Assembly (NCBI GenBank): GCA_933228675.1
Contig: OW121743.1
Location: forward strand, 60,966,139 to 61,030,138
Length of the DNA stretch: 64,000 nucleotides
Reading direction: 5' to 3'
Source: Stomorhina lunata
Taxonomy: Eukaryota; Arthropoda; Insecta; Diptera; Rhiniidae
The translations under genes were made by a program, and so were the position numbers. Below the pieces are notes generated by a model. That model was not told the DNA's origin. It made no database searches and saw only the letters and a list, made by a program, of their open reading frames with translations. Below are positions 25,901 through 36,039 of this stretch, in pieces. Positions within the stretch are counted from its first letter, which is position 1; every line of letters begins with the position of its first letter.

Positions 25901-26593
25901 AATAATTTGTGATAAAAAATTTTCGATAGAAAAATTTTTGATAAAAAATTTTCCATAGAAAAATTTTTGTTAAAAAATTTTCCATAGAAAAATTTTTGAT
26001 AAAAATATTTACTATAGAAAAATTTTTGATAAAAATATTTAAAAACAATGAAGTAGAAAACTTTTTCTACTTTATTGTTTGTGTTTTGTTCTCTTTGCGC
26101 CGACTCGTGCGTATAAGCAACATCTCACAACAGTAAAGTCAAAAGTGATAAAGATCTAAAATTGATATCAGTTTGTATTTAAGGCTTATGACTTAATAAA
26201 ATCAAAATATTTTTAACCACGCCCACTTTAATTGCTTCTTATTTCTTTTCCTATTTATAGAACATTATTGGCAGTCTACAAACCGTCTTGGCCTGGGCGA
26301 TACCCGATGTCTCTGGCAAACTGCTCAAACGTATTAAGCGTGAGAACTTCCTGTTGCGTGAGCATATCATTGAGTATGAGAAAAAGTTGAGACTGAAAAA
26401 TTTGGCAGACAAAGCCATTAACGCTATTAATAATTATGTCGAAAATCGCACAAAATTAACGAACGACAACAATAATGGATTTTCGGATCCCATCGAAGAG
26501 GAGGAAGACGAGGGAGTACAATTATCCAAAAGCAGTGCCAATACCAATGCAAATAATCGCGATCTAGATGAAGATCATATAACACCAGTGTAA
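13998..26593 (+). CDS. Anoctamin (TMEM16) family membrane protein
   Basis: Eleven exons join in frame with GT-AG borders: 13998-14054, 14200-14439, 14537-14697, 17534-17702, 17764-17819, 17888-18046, 18119-18276, 20542-20786, 20847-21468, 21535-22022 and 26261-26593. Together they give 895 residues plus stop, normal for the family. Seen: a cytosolic N-terminal domain (about 20-220, opening RRRFQDGQRTVDFVLAF); EYFGAKVALYFAWLGFY before TM1 (about 246); a Cys-rich extracellular loop in exon 7; and the pore region. TM6 has KQAVNAIVEM (N563, E567), TM7 EYLEM (E618, E621) and TM8 NNVIEVRLDAIKM (E650, D654), so all six Ca2+ ligands known from TMEM16A/nhTMEM16 are kept. The tail is acidic. Family knowledge: Ca2+-activated chloride channel and/or lipid scramblase; which one cannot be told here. 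Exon 1 (MGNCMEKFFDAELIQIDLQ) rests only on frame and splice agreement and could be an alternative first exon. The last intron (4.2 kb) is satellite-filled. Confidence 0.93.
14960..15170 (+). mobile_element. tRNA-related SINE-like copy 1
   Basis: It lies in intron 3 of the anoctamin gene. AGTGCTGTGACTTTAATGGT is followed by TTGGAACGTCTACCA and about 40 bases later by GGGTTCGAGCTCC, a close match to a pol III B box (GGTTCGANNCC). The tail contains CACGCCGCAGATGTAGAAGC and AATCAAATTA. Two other places share this plan (16.9 kb and 48.5 kb, both minus strand), with the 3' motif CACGCTGTCGATGTAAAA. Its dispersed nature and box B suggest a tRNA-derived SINE; boundaries are approximate. Confidence 0.5.
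15470..16800. repeat. Degenerate intronic repeat, ~100-140 bp higher-order unit
   Basis: Anoctamin intron 3 carries tandem variants of short words such as TCTATAGGAAAGCTTTCGAT, GAAAGTTTGACTTCGAATG, ATATTCAAAGTTTTATGAAG and GGAAATCAAAAGTTTTCTAT. They recur in that order at about 15.63, 15.86, 15.99, 16.12, 16.24 and 16.37 kb. The CTATAGGAAA core recalls the minisatellite fields elsewhere in the window, but the period is longer and less regular. A GTCY tract fragment (CGATGTCCGTCTGTC) interrupts the 3' end near 16805-16842. Confidence 0.75.
16890..17060 (-). mobile_element. tRNA-related SINE-like copy 2
   Basis: Read on the minus strand: AGAGTGCTGTGACTTATTCG, GGTTAGCACGTCGACTACAT, then CTGGATTCGAGAAC (B-box-like), then AACACGCTGTCGATGTAAAA and AATAAAATTGGG at the 3' end. 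The spacing and 3' motif match copies at about 14.97 kb and 48.5 kb. It lies in anoctamin intron 3 downstream of the degenerate repeat. The exact ends and target duplication were not resolved. Confidence 0.55.
18277..20541 (+). other. Anoctamin intron 7 (2.3 kb) contents
   Basis: The intron is bounded by GTAAGA and TTTTCAG. It contains an eroded CAAGTAAG-family segment (about 19500-19760; CAATTTCAATAGCGATGGTC with CCCACTG matches the family's TTTCAATAGCCATGGTCCCA). It also has a region at about 20110-20475 where words like GTTGCAA, GGCAACT and TTGCCAGTA recur in both orientations, possibly a decayed small foldback element. No exon-like sequence was found inside. Confidence 0.55.
22040..26045. 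repeat. 30-bp minisatellite with ~0.7 kb higher-order repeat
   Basis: About 4 kb of tandem 30-bp units built on the palindrome TTTTCTATAGAAAA plus TTTTTGATAAAAA fill the last anoctamin intron. Because the unit is a multiple of three, its frames stay open and give spurious peptides (repeats of KKFSIEKFLI on +, NFFIKNFSIE on -). A higher-order block recurs: the marker ATGTTCTTTAGAAAAATTTT is at 23494 and 24207 (713 bp), and its variant at 24890 (683 bp, one unit shorter). A fourth block is truncated near 25490. The flanking exons at 21535-22022 and 26261-26593 are intact. Confidence 0.95.
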
Positions 26594-27265
26594 CATAGTT
26601 GTAATAGTTGTAGAGGAATTAGTTATTAAGTCCTAAAATTATTTCAATTTAAGCAGGTTTTTGTTTTGATATTATTTTCCCTAAGTTAAAATTAATGACA
26701 AGGTTACAATATTTACAAGATTTTGTTAAACAAAACTGAAAAATTAAAGTTGTAAGCGTAACAAATTCTAAATTTTCTTTTATTTTTGTTTTTAAATAAT
26801 TTAACTGAATTTTATTTAAGTTTTTAATAATTCAAATTGTAAAATACATCTCTAATATCTACTACTTTAAGCCGAAAAAACAGTACTTAAAGTACTAAAC
26901 TCAATTGCATTACAGTAATTAATGAAATAATTGTTATTTTCTATCATTGTTAAAAAAATACTAATTAATTTTAATTTGCCTTGACAAAAATACAGTAAGC
27001 AACAAAAACAATGTACCCACAATTTGCCTTATTTTTATGTATTAAACACCATAACTACTTAATAATAAGAGTTATTGTTCAGAAAATACAAATAAAATAA
27101 ATCTATTGATTAATTATAATAGATTTGAGTCCATTTTGTAATAGATTTAGATATTTGTTAAATATTTTATATCACTTTTTAAAAAACGATTTTATTTAAG
27201 AACAAAATTTATGCTATTTCAGGTCGAAAATAAACTCCTCAAAAAATGTTCAAACAAAACTAAAA
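26594..27265 (+). other. Anoctamin 3' flank / probable 3' UTR
   Basis: AT-rich sequence follows the TAA stop. ATTAAA near 26741 and AATAAA at about 27091-27096 are possible polyadenylation signals; neither can be preferred without transcripts. No other feature was recognised. Confidence 0.4.
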
Positions 27266-27273
27266 TTTAAACT

Positions 27274-28127
27274 CAGGGACCGTAACTGTTACAGCTTTTA
27301 TCGTAAAAGTCAGAAAATAAAAGTTATTTTTTTACTTTTATTTTTTCGAGCAGAAATAAAAGTTATTTTTTGACTTTTATTTTTTCGATAAAAAATAACA
27401 GTTATTTTTGACTTTTATTTTTTCAAGCAAAAATAAAAGTTATTTTTTAACTTTTATTTTTTCGAGCAAAAATAACAGTTTTTTTTGACTTTTATTATTT
27501 CGAGCATGAATAAAAGTTATTTTTTGACTTTATTTTTTTCGAGCAGAAATAAAAGTTATTTTTTGACTTTTACTTTTTCGAGCAGAAATAAAAGTTACTT
27601 TTGTTTAAATTCATGATAAATTTATTGAAAATTTTGTCAAACAAAGATAATTTTTCAGTGAAAATAATTTGCATATGCTGTTGAGTTTCGCGATCATAAT
27701 TAGGGTTGAAAACACAAAAATAACTTTTATTTCTGCTCGAAAAAATAAAAGTCAAAAAATAACTTTTGTTTCTACTCGAAAAAATAAAAGTCGAAAAATA
27801 ACTTTTATTTTTGCTCGAAAAAATGAAAGTCAAAAAATAAATTTTATTCATGATCGAAATAATAAAAGTGAAAATTAACTGTTATTTTTGCTTGAAAAAA
27901 TAAAAGTTAAAAAATAACTTTTATTTTTGCTCAAAAAAATAAAAATCAAAAAATAACTGTTATTTTTTTTCTAAAAAATAAAAATCAGATTTTTAAAAAT
28001 CATCGCAATTTATGAAAATTTTGCCCAAGACTATCAAAATGGTATACTTGGTTTTATTCTCCGACATTTCCTTGCGGTTGCTTTTTTTAATCAAAAATTC
28101 AAAAATAACAGTTATTTTCGGTCCCTG
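27274..28127. mobile_element. hAT-type foldback element with tandem-repeat arms
   Basis: The terminal inverted repeats are CAGGGACCGTAACTGTTA at 27274 and its imperfect complement ending CGGTCCCTG at 28127. They are flanked by an exact 8-bp direct repeat TTTAAACT (27266-27273 and 28128-28135). An 8-bp target duplication with CAGGG-type ends is the hAT signature. The arms are tandem arrays of a ~39-bp unit (ACTTTTATTTTTTCGAGCAG plus AAATAAAAGTTATTTTTTG) on the left and its complement on the right. No transposase is present, so it is non-autonomous. Confidence 0.88.
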
Positions 28128-28399
28128 TTTAAACTTCTTATTTTCTGGAAATTTCAATGAACTTTTAAATTTAGAGCCCTATAAACTAAGGACTTACTTT
28201 CAAGGTTGCAAAACATCTCGATTTGCATTTTTCCAAATATAAAATTTAAAATTTTCGAAAAATTTATTTTTGTGTTTGAAAATTATTATAAAAGATATCA
28301 GCATTTTGAAATTTTTGTTTCTGGAGCAATTAGGGCCAAAGAAATCAAATCAATTCTGCCGAATTTCAGTCACCTCACACAAATTTTGTAAAGAACATA

Positions 28400-29990
28400 C
28401 TTTTCCTCCCATTTGTTTACCTAAATTCTAAACAGAATTTGGTGAAATTCAAAACATGTCTATTAATTTAAAAAAAAAGAGTTCTACTTATTTTGATTGA
28501 AATTTTTGGACTCCTTGGGGTACTTGCCTTGGACCCTCAATTTTTCACCAATTTTGCTTTTCAGTGAATAAGTCACAATTCTCAATGGAATTTAATGAAA
28601 TTCAACACACGTCTATTAATTAAAAAAAGAACTCCACTTACTTTGGTTGAAATTAGACCACCCCATGGGGTACTTGTCTTGGACCCCAATTGTTCACCTA
28701 TTATTCGTTTTTATATATAATACGTAATTCTTAACAGAATTTGATGATGTCTCTAAGTTGACCTAAAAGAGAAGCCTACTAATTTTGGCTGAAATCAGTT
28801 GACTCCTTGGGTGCCTTCCTTAGACCCCTATTTTTCACTAATATTTTTCTATGTATAAGCCGCAATTCTCATTAGAAGTTGAAAATCGGTACACGTCTAT
28901 TAATTTATCCAAGAAAGAGTTATACAAATTTTGGTTGAGATGCCTTGACTCTTTAAGGCACCTGCCTTGGACCCCTATTTTTATACCCTTCACCACCATA
29001 GGTGGAAAGGGTATTATAAGTTTGTGCTGATGTATGTAACGCATAGAAATATTTGTCTTAGACCCACCTTTTAGTATACCAATATTCTTAGAATCACTTT
29101 CTGAGTCGATCTAGCGATGTCCGTCCGTCTGGCTGGCTGGACCCCCATATAAACCTTTTAAAAAACTACAGGTCGCAATTCTGAAGATAATTTATTCAAA
29201 TTTTGCAGAGATCAGTTTTTTGATAATGGGACCATAGCCATTGAAATTCGTCAAAATCGGTTCATTATTTATGGTACCTCCCATAGGCCTCACTTCCCGG
29301 AATTGATATATTGGCCACAAATATCAATATATTTTCATGGAATTTAAATCTAAAATACTGTTCCAAATTTCGTTGAAATCGGTCCACATTTGACCATAGC
29401 TCTCATACAAACGCTTCTTTAAAAACGCACTAAATGAGACAAAAAACACTAAAACGCTCGTAAATCTAAAGATAATGAAAATATTTTTTCCACACACAAT
29501 TTTTGTAACAATTGTAATCAATTTGCCAAATTTCGTGATAATCGGTCCACATTTGACCCTAGCTCTCATATAAGTCCAAATGACTGAAACAGCTTTAATA
29601 TATAAGTTTTGAGAAAATGTTTGTATGATGACAAACTTTAGCAAATATTTGTCTTTATACAGGAAAAATAACACCTTTGACCTTAGTAAAGAAGGGTATC
29701 ATATGGTCGGCTTGACCGTCTATAGCACTTTCTTACTTGTTTTTATTTATTTTTGTTTTTAATGTATAAGCCGGAATTCTCAACAAAATTTGATTAAATT
29801 CGGCACACGCCAATTAGTTTATCCAGCAAAGAGCTTTACTAATTTTGGTTGAAATCCGTTCACTCCTTGGAATACTTGCTTTGGATCGCCATTTTTTTAC
29901 TTATTTTTCTTCTCAATATAAGCCGCAATTCTCAACAGCTCTGTTGGTTGATTTAAGCTCTACAAATTTTGGTTGAATCCTACAGGGATT
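28400..29990 (+). repeat. Diverged ~147-bp satellite, interrupted
   Basis: Monomers share AATTCTCAACAGAATTTGAT, ACACGTCTATTAATTTA, TTTTGGTTGAAAT and CTTGCCTTGGACCCC. The GGACCC landmark falls near 28529, 28680, 28824 and 28971, a period of about 145-150 bp. The array is split by a CAAGTAAG element (28978-29742) and resumes after it (TATAAGCCGGAATTCTCAAC at about 29766). About six monomers can be traced, considerably diverged from each other. Confidence 0.75.
28978..29742 (-). mobile_element. CAAGTAAG element inside the ~147-bp satellite
   Basis: A complete reverse-oriented copy starting TATACCCTTCACCACCATAG and ending in the complement of ACAAGTAAGAAAGTGCTATA. Satellite monomers on each side show that the target was the T-run in GGACCCCTATTTTTCAC, so the element's insertion into an oligo(T)/oligo(A) run can be read directly. 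Confidence 0.92.
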
Positions 29991-30011
29991 ACACTTAAAT
30001 TCAATTTGATT

Positions 30012-30725
30012 AACAAGTAAGAAAGTGCTATAGTCGGAAAAACCCGACCATACGATACCCTTCACCACTAAAGTCAAAGGTGTTGTTTTTAGTGTATAAA
30101 GACAAATATTTGCTAAATTTTGCCATCAAATAAACATTTTCTCAAAACTTATATATTTACGCTGTTTTCGTCATTTGGACTTATATGAGAGCTAGGGTCA
30201 AATGTAGACCGATTATCTTGAAATTTGGCAAATTGATTAGAGCTTTTCAAAAATTGTGTGTGCAAAAAATAATGACTCAAAATTCACATTATCTTCAGAT
30301 TTACGAACGTTTTGGTGATTTGTATATCATTTGGTGTGCTTTGACACAAGAGTTTATATGGGAGCTATGGTCAAATGTGGACCGATTTCAACGAATTTTG
30401 GTACAGTGATTTAAGTTTGTAAGCAGTATTTGCTTAAAATTTCATGAACAAATTTTGATATTTGTGGCCAAAATTTCAATTCCGGGTAGTGAGACCTACC
30501 TCCCATTAATAAGGGAGCGATATCAAAAAAATGATCTGTGCCAAATTTCATCAAATTATCTTAAGAATTGCGACCTGTACTTTAATTACATGGGGGTCTA
30601 GCCAGCCAGACAGACGAACTGACATCGCTGAATCGATGGGTCTAAGATTAATATTTCTTTGAGTTACATACATCAACACAAACTTATAACACCCTTTTCA
30701 TCTATGGCGGTGAAGGGTATAAAAA
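30012..30725 (+). mobile_element. CAAGTAAG element, full copy with internal deletion
   Basis: It runs from ACAAGTAAGAAAGTGCTATA to GGCGGTGAAGGGTATAAAAA. The segment that reads GGTACCATAAATAATGGACC in other copies is shortened (about 30490-30530), and the (GGAC)n tract is reduced, giving about 714 bp. It lies just beyond the ~147-bp satellite. Confidence 0.9.
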
Positions 30726-31002
30726 GTTACGCCTAAGCGACTGCAACACTTTTTGCTTAAATTATGTGTCTTTTTTAAGAAAGTTTTGAAGTTTATTCTA
30801 CGATCGGTAAATTTCGGTGAATTTTTTTCGCTCAATCTAAAAAAAAAGAGACTTTCACATGGTTATAATGGGAACACCGAGCAAAACCGAGCCAACTTAG
30901 TTTTTGCCCAAAGAAAAACGAAAACACTGAATGTAGGGAAATCAACTGATCGTTAGGACGTTAGGCATCTTCCGTGCTTGCCACATCGAAATTCAGAGTC
31001 TA

Positions 31003-31325
31003 GGGGCCAAAATTACCGCACTCGATATCGATCGAAAACTCAGACTTTTAAGCGAATATTGTAAAGTATACTTTAGGGATGTTCAAAGTTACTTCGATGA
31101 AAAAAGTTTATTAAAATTTGATATCCATTTTGTTTCCTTTTTAAAAATATATATTGTTCAAGTAAAACTATTTTACTATTGTTCATCTTTTGGCAAATAA
31201 CTTCAAAAAAAATATAGTTAATTGTGCATCTTTTAAATAATTTTAATTATCCTTAAAGTATACTATACAAATGTTTTGAAAATATCTAAGATTTCGATCG
31301 ATATCGAATGCCGTAATTTGGCCCC
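31003..31325. mobile_element. 323-bp foldback MITE, GGGGCC ends
   Basis: GGGGCCAAAATTACCGCACT with TCGATATCGATCGAAA on the left returns as TTTCGATCGATATCGAATGC with CGTAATTTGGCCCC on the right. The inverted match extends inward through AAAGTATACTTTAGGGAT and its partner ATCCTTAAAGTATACTATAC. No clear target duplication was found. There is no coding capacity. It looks like a MITE of unassigned superfamily. Confidence 0.8.
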
Positions 31326-31329
31326 AGTT

Positions 31330-31897
31330 CTTTACCATAAAAATAGAGGATAAAGAGTCCAGGTAACATCTGTTAAAATTTAAACAACAATCAATTGATA
31401 GAAGCAGTTTTTTCATTCCAATAAGCAGGCGGGAAATTTAAAAGATTTATTGAGCTGCCCTCGTAAATTCTGAAATGCCACAAGGCTCTGTTTTACATTT
31501 CTATTTCAATGTTTTAAACCTGTCCAAACTTTTGCAGATGATAGTAACATTTCCTATTCATAAAGGGCAAATGTGGTAATTGGTGACTGTAGGGTATCTA
31601 ACTCTATCTATAAACTTTGTGAAGTTCAACTGACCCAGAATTTTTTAGATTGGGCATCGCACAGTAAGTTGAAAAAAAAATATGTTAATATATTAAATAA
31701 CTTTTTACCGATAAAATCGATTATCATAGAATTTAATATGAGTAGTATTTGAGCTTTTGTCTAGAATTTGTAATCTGTAGACTTTTCATGAGGGGAGCTA
31801 TATGCCCTCAAATGCCCTTGGACGCCTCGGGTTTTTCGAAAACTAAAAACGATCTGCAAGTCACATTTGATCGGCTAAATCGGCTTTATACATTCCT
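31330..31897. other. Intergenic stretch, nothing recognised
   Basis: No supported gene or repeat was seen between the 323-bp MITE and the next foldback element. Confidence 0.45.
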
Positions 31898-31970
31898 TAA
31901 GGTACGGTCAGACTCATTAAACATTTAAATCAAATATTTTGAGTAAAATATTGTCAAAACAATATAATAA

Positions 31971-32770
31971 ACAAGTAAGAAAGTGCTATAGTCGGTCAAG
32001 CTCGACCATACGATACCCTTCACCATTAAGGTCAAAAGTGTTATTTTTTCTGTATAAAGACAAATATTTGCTAAATTTTGCCATTATACAAACATTTTCT
32101 CAAAACTTTTATATTTAAGCTGCTTCCGACATTTGGACTTATATGAGAGCTAGGGTCAAATGTGGACCGATTATCTCGAAATTTGGCAAATTATTACAGC
32201 TGTTACAAAAATTATGTATGTACAAAATTAATTTAAAATTCCCATTATCTTCATATTTACGAGCGTTTTAGAGATTTTTGTCTCATTTAGTGCGTTTTTA
32301 AAGAAAATTTTGTATGGGAGCTATGGTCAAATGTGGACCGATTTTAACTAAATTTGGTACAATGATTTTAGTTGACATAAGCAGTATTTAATTTAAATTT
32401 CATGAAAAAATATTGATATTTGTGGCCAATATATGAATTCCGGGAAGTGGGACCTATGGGAGGTACCATAAATAATGGACCGATTTTGACCGATTTCAAT
32501 AGCCATGGTCCCATTATCAAAAAAATGATCCATGCCAAATTTCATCAAATTATCTTTAGAATTGCGACCTGTAGTTTGAATACAAGGTTTACATGGGGGT
32601 CCAGCCAGCCAGACGGACGGACGGACGGACATCGCTAAATCGACTCAGAAAGTGATTCTAAGCCTATTGGTATACTAAAAGGTGGGTCAAGACAAATATT
32701 TCCATGCGTTACATACATCAGCACAAACTTATAATACCCTTTCCACCTATGGTGGTGAAGGGTATAAAAA
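31971..32770 (+). mobile_element. CAAGTAAG element, full-length nested copy
   Basis: A well preserved 800-bp copy, ACAAGTAAGAAAGTGCTATA to TGGTGGTGAAGGGTATAAAA, with all landmarks and a run of GGAC units near 32615-32630. It is inserted into another foldback element. Confidence 0.93.
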
Positions 32771-32956
32771 TTTGTGGTCACACTTGCACATTTATTTGAC
32801 GATTTTTATTTGATAAAATACAGAAAAAAAAAAATACGTTCAAAGTATAAACAAAAAAAAACAGGTTTTATTTATGGTCACACTGAAGATTAAATATTTT
32901 CCCAAAAAATATTTGATCAAATTTTTTCAAAACAAAATTGTGTATCTAGCAATTTG

Positions 32957-33044
32957 TTTCTCATATTTGATGTTGTTGTTTCTCAAATTTGATGTTGTTG
33001 TTTCTCAAATTTGATGTTGTAGTTTCTCATATTTGATGTTGTTG
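32957..33044 (+). repeat. 22-bp tandem repeat, 4 units
   Basis: Four consecutive 22-bp units contain TTTCTCATATTTGATGTTG or TTTCTCAAATTTGATGTTG, differing by one or two bases. They lie inside the interior of the 31.9-33.3 kb foldback element. Confidence 0.9.
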
Positions 33045-33302
33045 TTCCTGTTTGAATAATTTGCCCCTGTTTGATGTTACAAAAATTTTGTAAGATTTAA
33101 TAATTATTTGATCAAAATTTAATAAAATATTTGCTCTTGCGTGGTCACATTAGGAAAATTTGTATTTGCTGGCAAATGATTTTGTTTTCTTCAAATCAAC
33201 ATGTTTCTTGTTTGAACCTCAAAAATATTTTGTGGTCAGACTACGAGGATCAAATATTTGATAATTTCGATTAAATGTTTAATCAATGTGACCGCACCTT
33301 TA

Positions 33303-34229
33303 GACATAAAATAAAACAAATTTCAGAAAAATTAGAAAAAAATTGGATCCGTATTATTAAAATTCCGGGCCTAATCGACTTTTTCAAAGTCGAATATCTC
33401 ATAAACTAAAGGAAATAAACCATACATATAGCAGAGTTATATTATAGATATCAGACTTCTTACATATACAAATCTTTTATATCGGATCAAAAATGTAAAC
33501 TCTGGATCGTTTTAATTTTTGAAAAAACCGAGATGCCCTATTTTGGGGGCATGTAGTTCGCGTCCCCCTGATAAGTCTACATACCGTTTAGGTGATGTTA
33601 TATGGCCATTGAAATCGATTTGACTTTTTATGGTAGGTTTTTCTTAAGTAGCCCTAACTCTGCACAAATCGAAAACCAAGCACTTTATTTAATTTGCGAA
33701 ACAAAATAAATACGAATTATAGTGTCTATACAAATTTCGATGTAGCTTGCCTTTTGTAAGAGAGGTAAAACGAGTTGGGTTACCTAAAAAATTATAATTA
33801 TAAAATTTCTGACTTTAAATAAAAAAAAACGTTTTTTTGTAATGTTTTCGAGCCTTAATTTGTTTTTGCAAATATTGTTGCGACAACATGTACTTGTTCG
33901 AGCGAAAAATAGTTCGACACTACGGCCAGACAAATGTTGCTATCATTTCCAAAATAGTTGACAGGAGTGGAAGTTTGAGATGGAAGTTTTTGGAGGTCGA
34001 TTTGACTCTGAATAGCATAAGAATAACAATAAATATCAGCTTCTTAATACAGGAATCATTTCGATGAATTTACATAGATCACAGACATATTGTGAAGTGG
34101 AACCTAAAACACTGATAGATAACCCTTTTGTTTTTCATTTTTATAAAATAGTTTTTGATATATAAAATATATTATAATTGTTGCTTTAAGGCAACAATTT
34201 TTTTCGTTATAAAATAATGTCAATTTAAA
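33303..34229. other. Intergenic stretch, nothing recognised
   Basis: No coding frame or repeat was recognised. The sequence is less extreme in AT content than the neighbouring satellite fields. Confidence 0.45.
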
Positions 34230-34545
34230 AAATGTTCATTTTAGTTTGGTTATTTACTATTTACACGAACATTTTTCTAAAATTTACTATTTACTCGTAT
34301 AGGAAAATTTTCAAAAATTTACCATTAATAGAAAATTTTTGTAAAATTTTTTTAAGAAAATTTTTGCAAATTTTACTATTAATAGAAAATTTTTCTAAAA
34401 TTTATTTATTTATAGGAAATTTTTGGAAAATTAAGTTTTTAGAGGAAATTTTTTGAAAATATACTTTATATAGAAAATTTTAAAATAAATTTACTTTTTG
34501 TAAAAAATTTTTCGAAAGTTGTTAAATTAAAGGAATTTATTTGTC
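34230..34545 (+). repeat. Degenerate minisatellite outlier
   Basis: Loose repeats of TTTACTATT..ATAGGAAAATTTT and ATAGAAAATTTTT with a 30-35 bp spacing match the family found from 36 kb onward. They are diverged and interrupted, like an old edge of the field, and directly adjoin the foldback element at 34553. Confidence 0.7.
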
Positions 34546-34552
34546 CAAATTA

Positions 34553-35360
34553 CACTGCTCTGCAGCCAAATCCTCCTTTTAATAAAACTATGTGGACTAC
34601 ATGGATTTTGATGCGCTAAGCTCAGATCCGTTGCCGGTTTTTTTCCATCAGATCTGGATTTTTTTATGAGCGTGGCAAATTTTTCCCCTTAAATTAGTCA
34701 GGTACGGAGACCTATTTCGTCCTAACTCGAGAACGACTCATCTGATTATCAAAATTTTTGAAAAATTTCCTATAAAAATAGGAAATTTTTGAAAAATTTC
34801 CTATAAAAATAGGAAATTTTTGAAAAATCATTTATTTTAGTCTAATATAATTTTTCTGTGTCTCTTAGAAATTAATGGAGAAAAAATTTTTTTTAAACCG
34901 ATTTTTATGGTTTATAGCTTATTTTATTCTTAAGATATGTAGCTCTTAGAAAAATGTTTAAAATGTTAAAATTTTACTTTATCTTTTTTTTAATTACATT
35001 TTTAACCTGAAAAAAATTACGAATTTTGCACGAAAAAAAATTTGTTCTCCATTAATTTCTAAATAACTCCAAAACGATAAGAGACACAGAAAAATTACAT
35101 TAGACTAAAGTAAATGCAATTTTGTTATGCATCTTCAAGTGTTTTAATTTTGAAAATCGGATGAGTCGTTCTCGAGTTAGGACGAAATAGGTCTCCGTAC
35201 CTGACTAATTTAAGGAGAAAATTTTGCCACGCCCATAAAAAAAATCCAGATCTGATGGAAAAAAACCGACAACGGATCTGAGTTTAGCGCATCAAGATCC
35301 ATATAGTCCGCATAGTTTTATTAAAAGGAAAGACAAAAAATGAATTTTTGCAGAGCAGTG
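34553..35360. mobile_element. 808-bp foldback element with TTA duplication
   Basis: The 12-bp perfect terminal inverted repeats CACTGCTCTGCA/TGCAGAGCAGTG are flanked by TTA on both sides (34550-34552 and 35361-35363). The arms are reverse complements over most of the element, for example TCAGGTACGGAGACCTATTT (left) against AATAGGTCTCCGTACCTGAC (right), and GTCGTTCTCGAGTTAGGACG on the right. The left arm only contains two extra 31-bp units with CCTATAAAAATAGG (34760-34829), identical in reverse to the large satellite at 36 kb. CAC-type ends with a 3-bp TWA-like duplication suggest a CACTA/Chapaev-like group; that placement is inference. Confidence 0.88.
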
Positions 35361-35364
35361 TTAT

Positions 35365-36030
35365 TAGTTATTCAAGTTAATAAGAAACAACAAGCAAAAA
35401 ATTTATATTGCCATTAGGCAACAAAAAGCGAAAGGGCTATCATAATTTCATTAAACTCTAAATAAAAACACATCACTAAAATCAAACTACTTACTACGTA
35501 ACTTAATACCTTATACTAAATACAAAATACACTGAATACTTCAAAAATCACAACAATAAATACAATCTTTTTAGTACCTTACAAAAAAAACTTTTTTTAA
35601 TACAAATAATTAAATTTATACTAAGAAAGTAATGAATTGATTAATCAAAATAATTCAATTAAATTAAGTAAATTGTTATAAAAATGCTTTTCTAATAGCC
35701 AAATAAAAATTTCATTTAAGAAAAAAATCGAATAAGATAAAACACACAAAACTACCTGTAAAATTTTCTTATAATCTAAGAAAAAAATATTGAATTACTT
35801 TTGCTATAATTTGCATTTAAAATGTGTTGTTAAATAGAATGTAATTTAATATGAAAATTAAAGATAGAAACATTAAAGTTAATATTAATAATAAAATACT
35901 AAAACATACATATATTTTTTATAAGTAAAATATTAGTATAAATAAATTTAATGTATAGAAATTCATTAAAAATAGTTACAATAAAATAAAAATTGTTATA
36001 GTATAAAAATAAAAGAAAAATAATTGTCTA
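35365..36030. other. AT-rich intergenic DNA, nothing recognised
   Basis: Extremely AT-rich, non-tandem sequence between the foldback element and the satellite field. No gene or element could be supported. Confidence 0.5.
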
Positions 36031-36039
36031 TGACTTATA

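Larger units (their letters stand above)
31898..33302. mobile_element. Foldback element carrying a nested CAAGTAAG copy
   Basis: The left end TAAGGTACGGTCAGACTCAT with TAAACATTTAA is mirrored at the right end by TTAAATGTTTAATCAATGTG with ACCGCACCTTTA. The shared terminal sequence is about 30 bp with mismatches. The interior is rich in ATTTGAT/ATCAAAT words. A CAAGTAAG element (31971-32770) sits inside, so the original element was about 600 bp. A target duplication could not be fixed. Confidence 0.65.

Noticed and set aside
22040..26045. Many open frames of 60-163 codons on both strands with KKFSIEKFLI-like repeats
   Set aside because: They are translations of a 30-bp tandem unit (a multiple of three, low in stops). 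Both strands are equally open, no homology is seen, and they lie in an intron.
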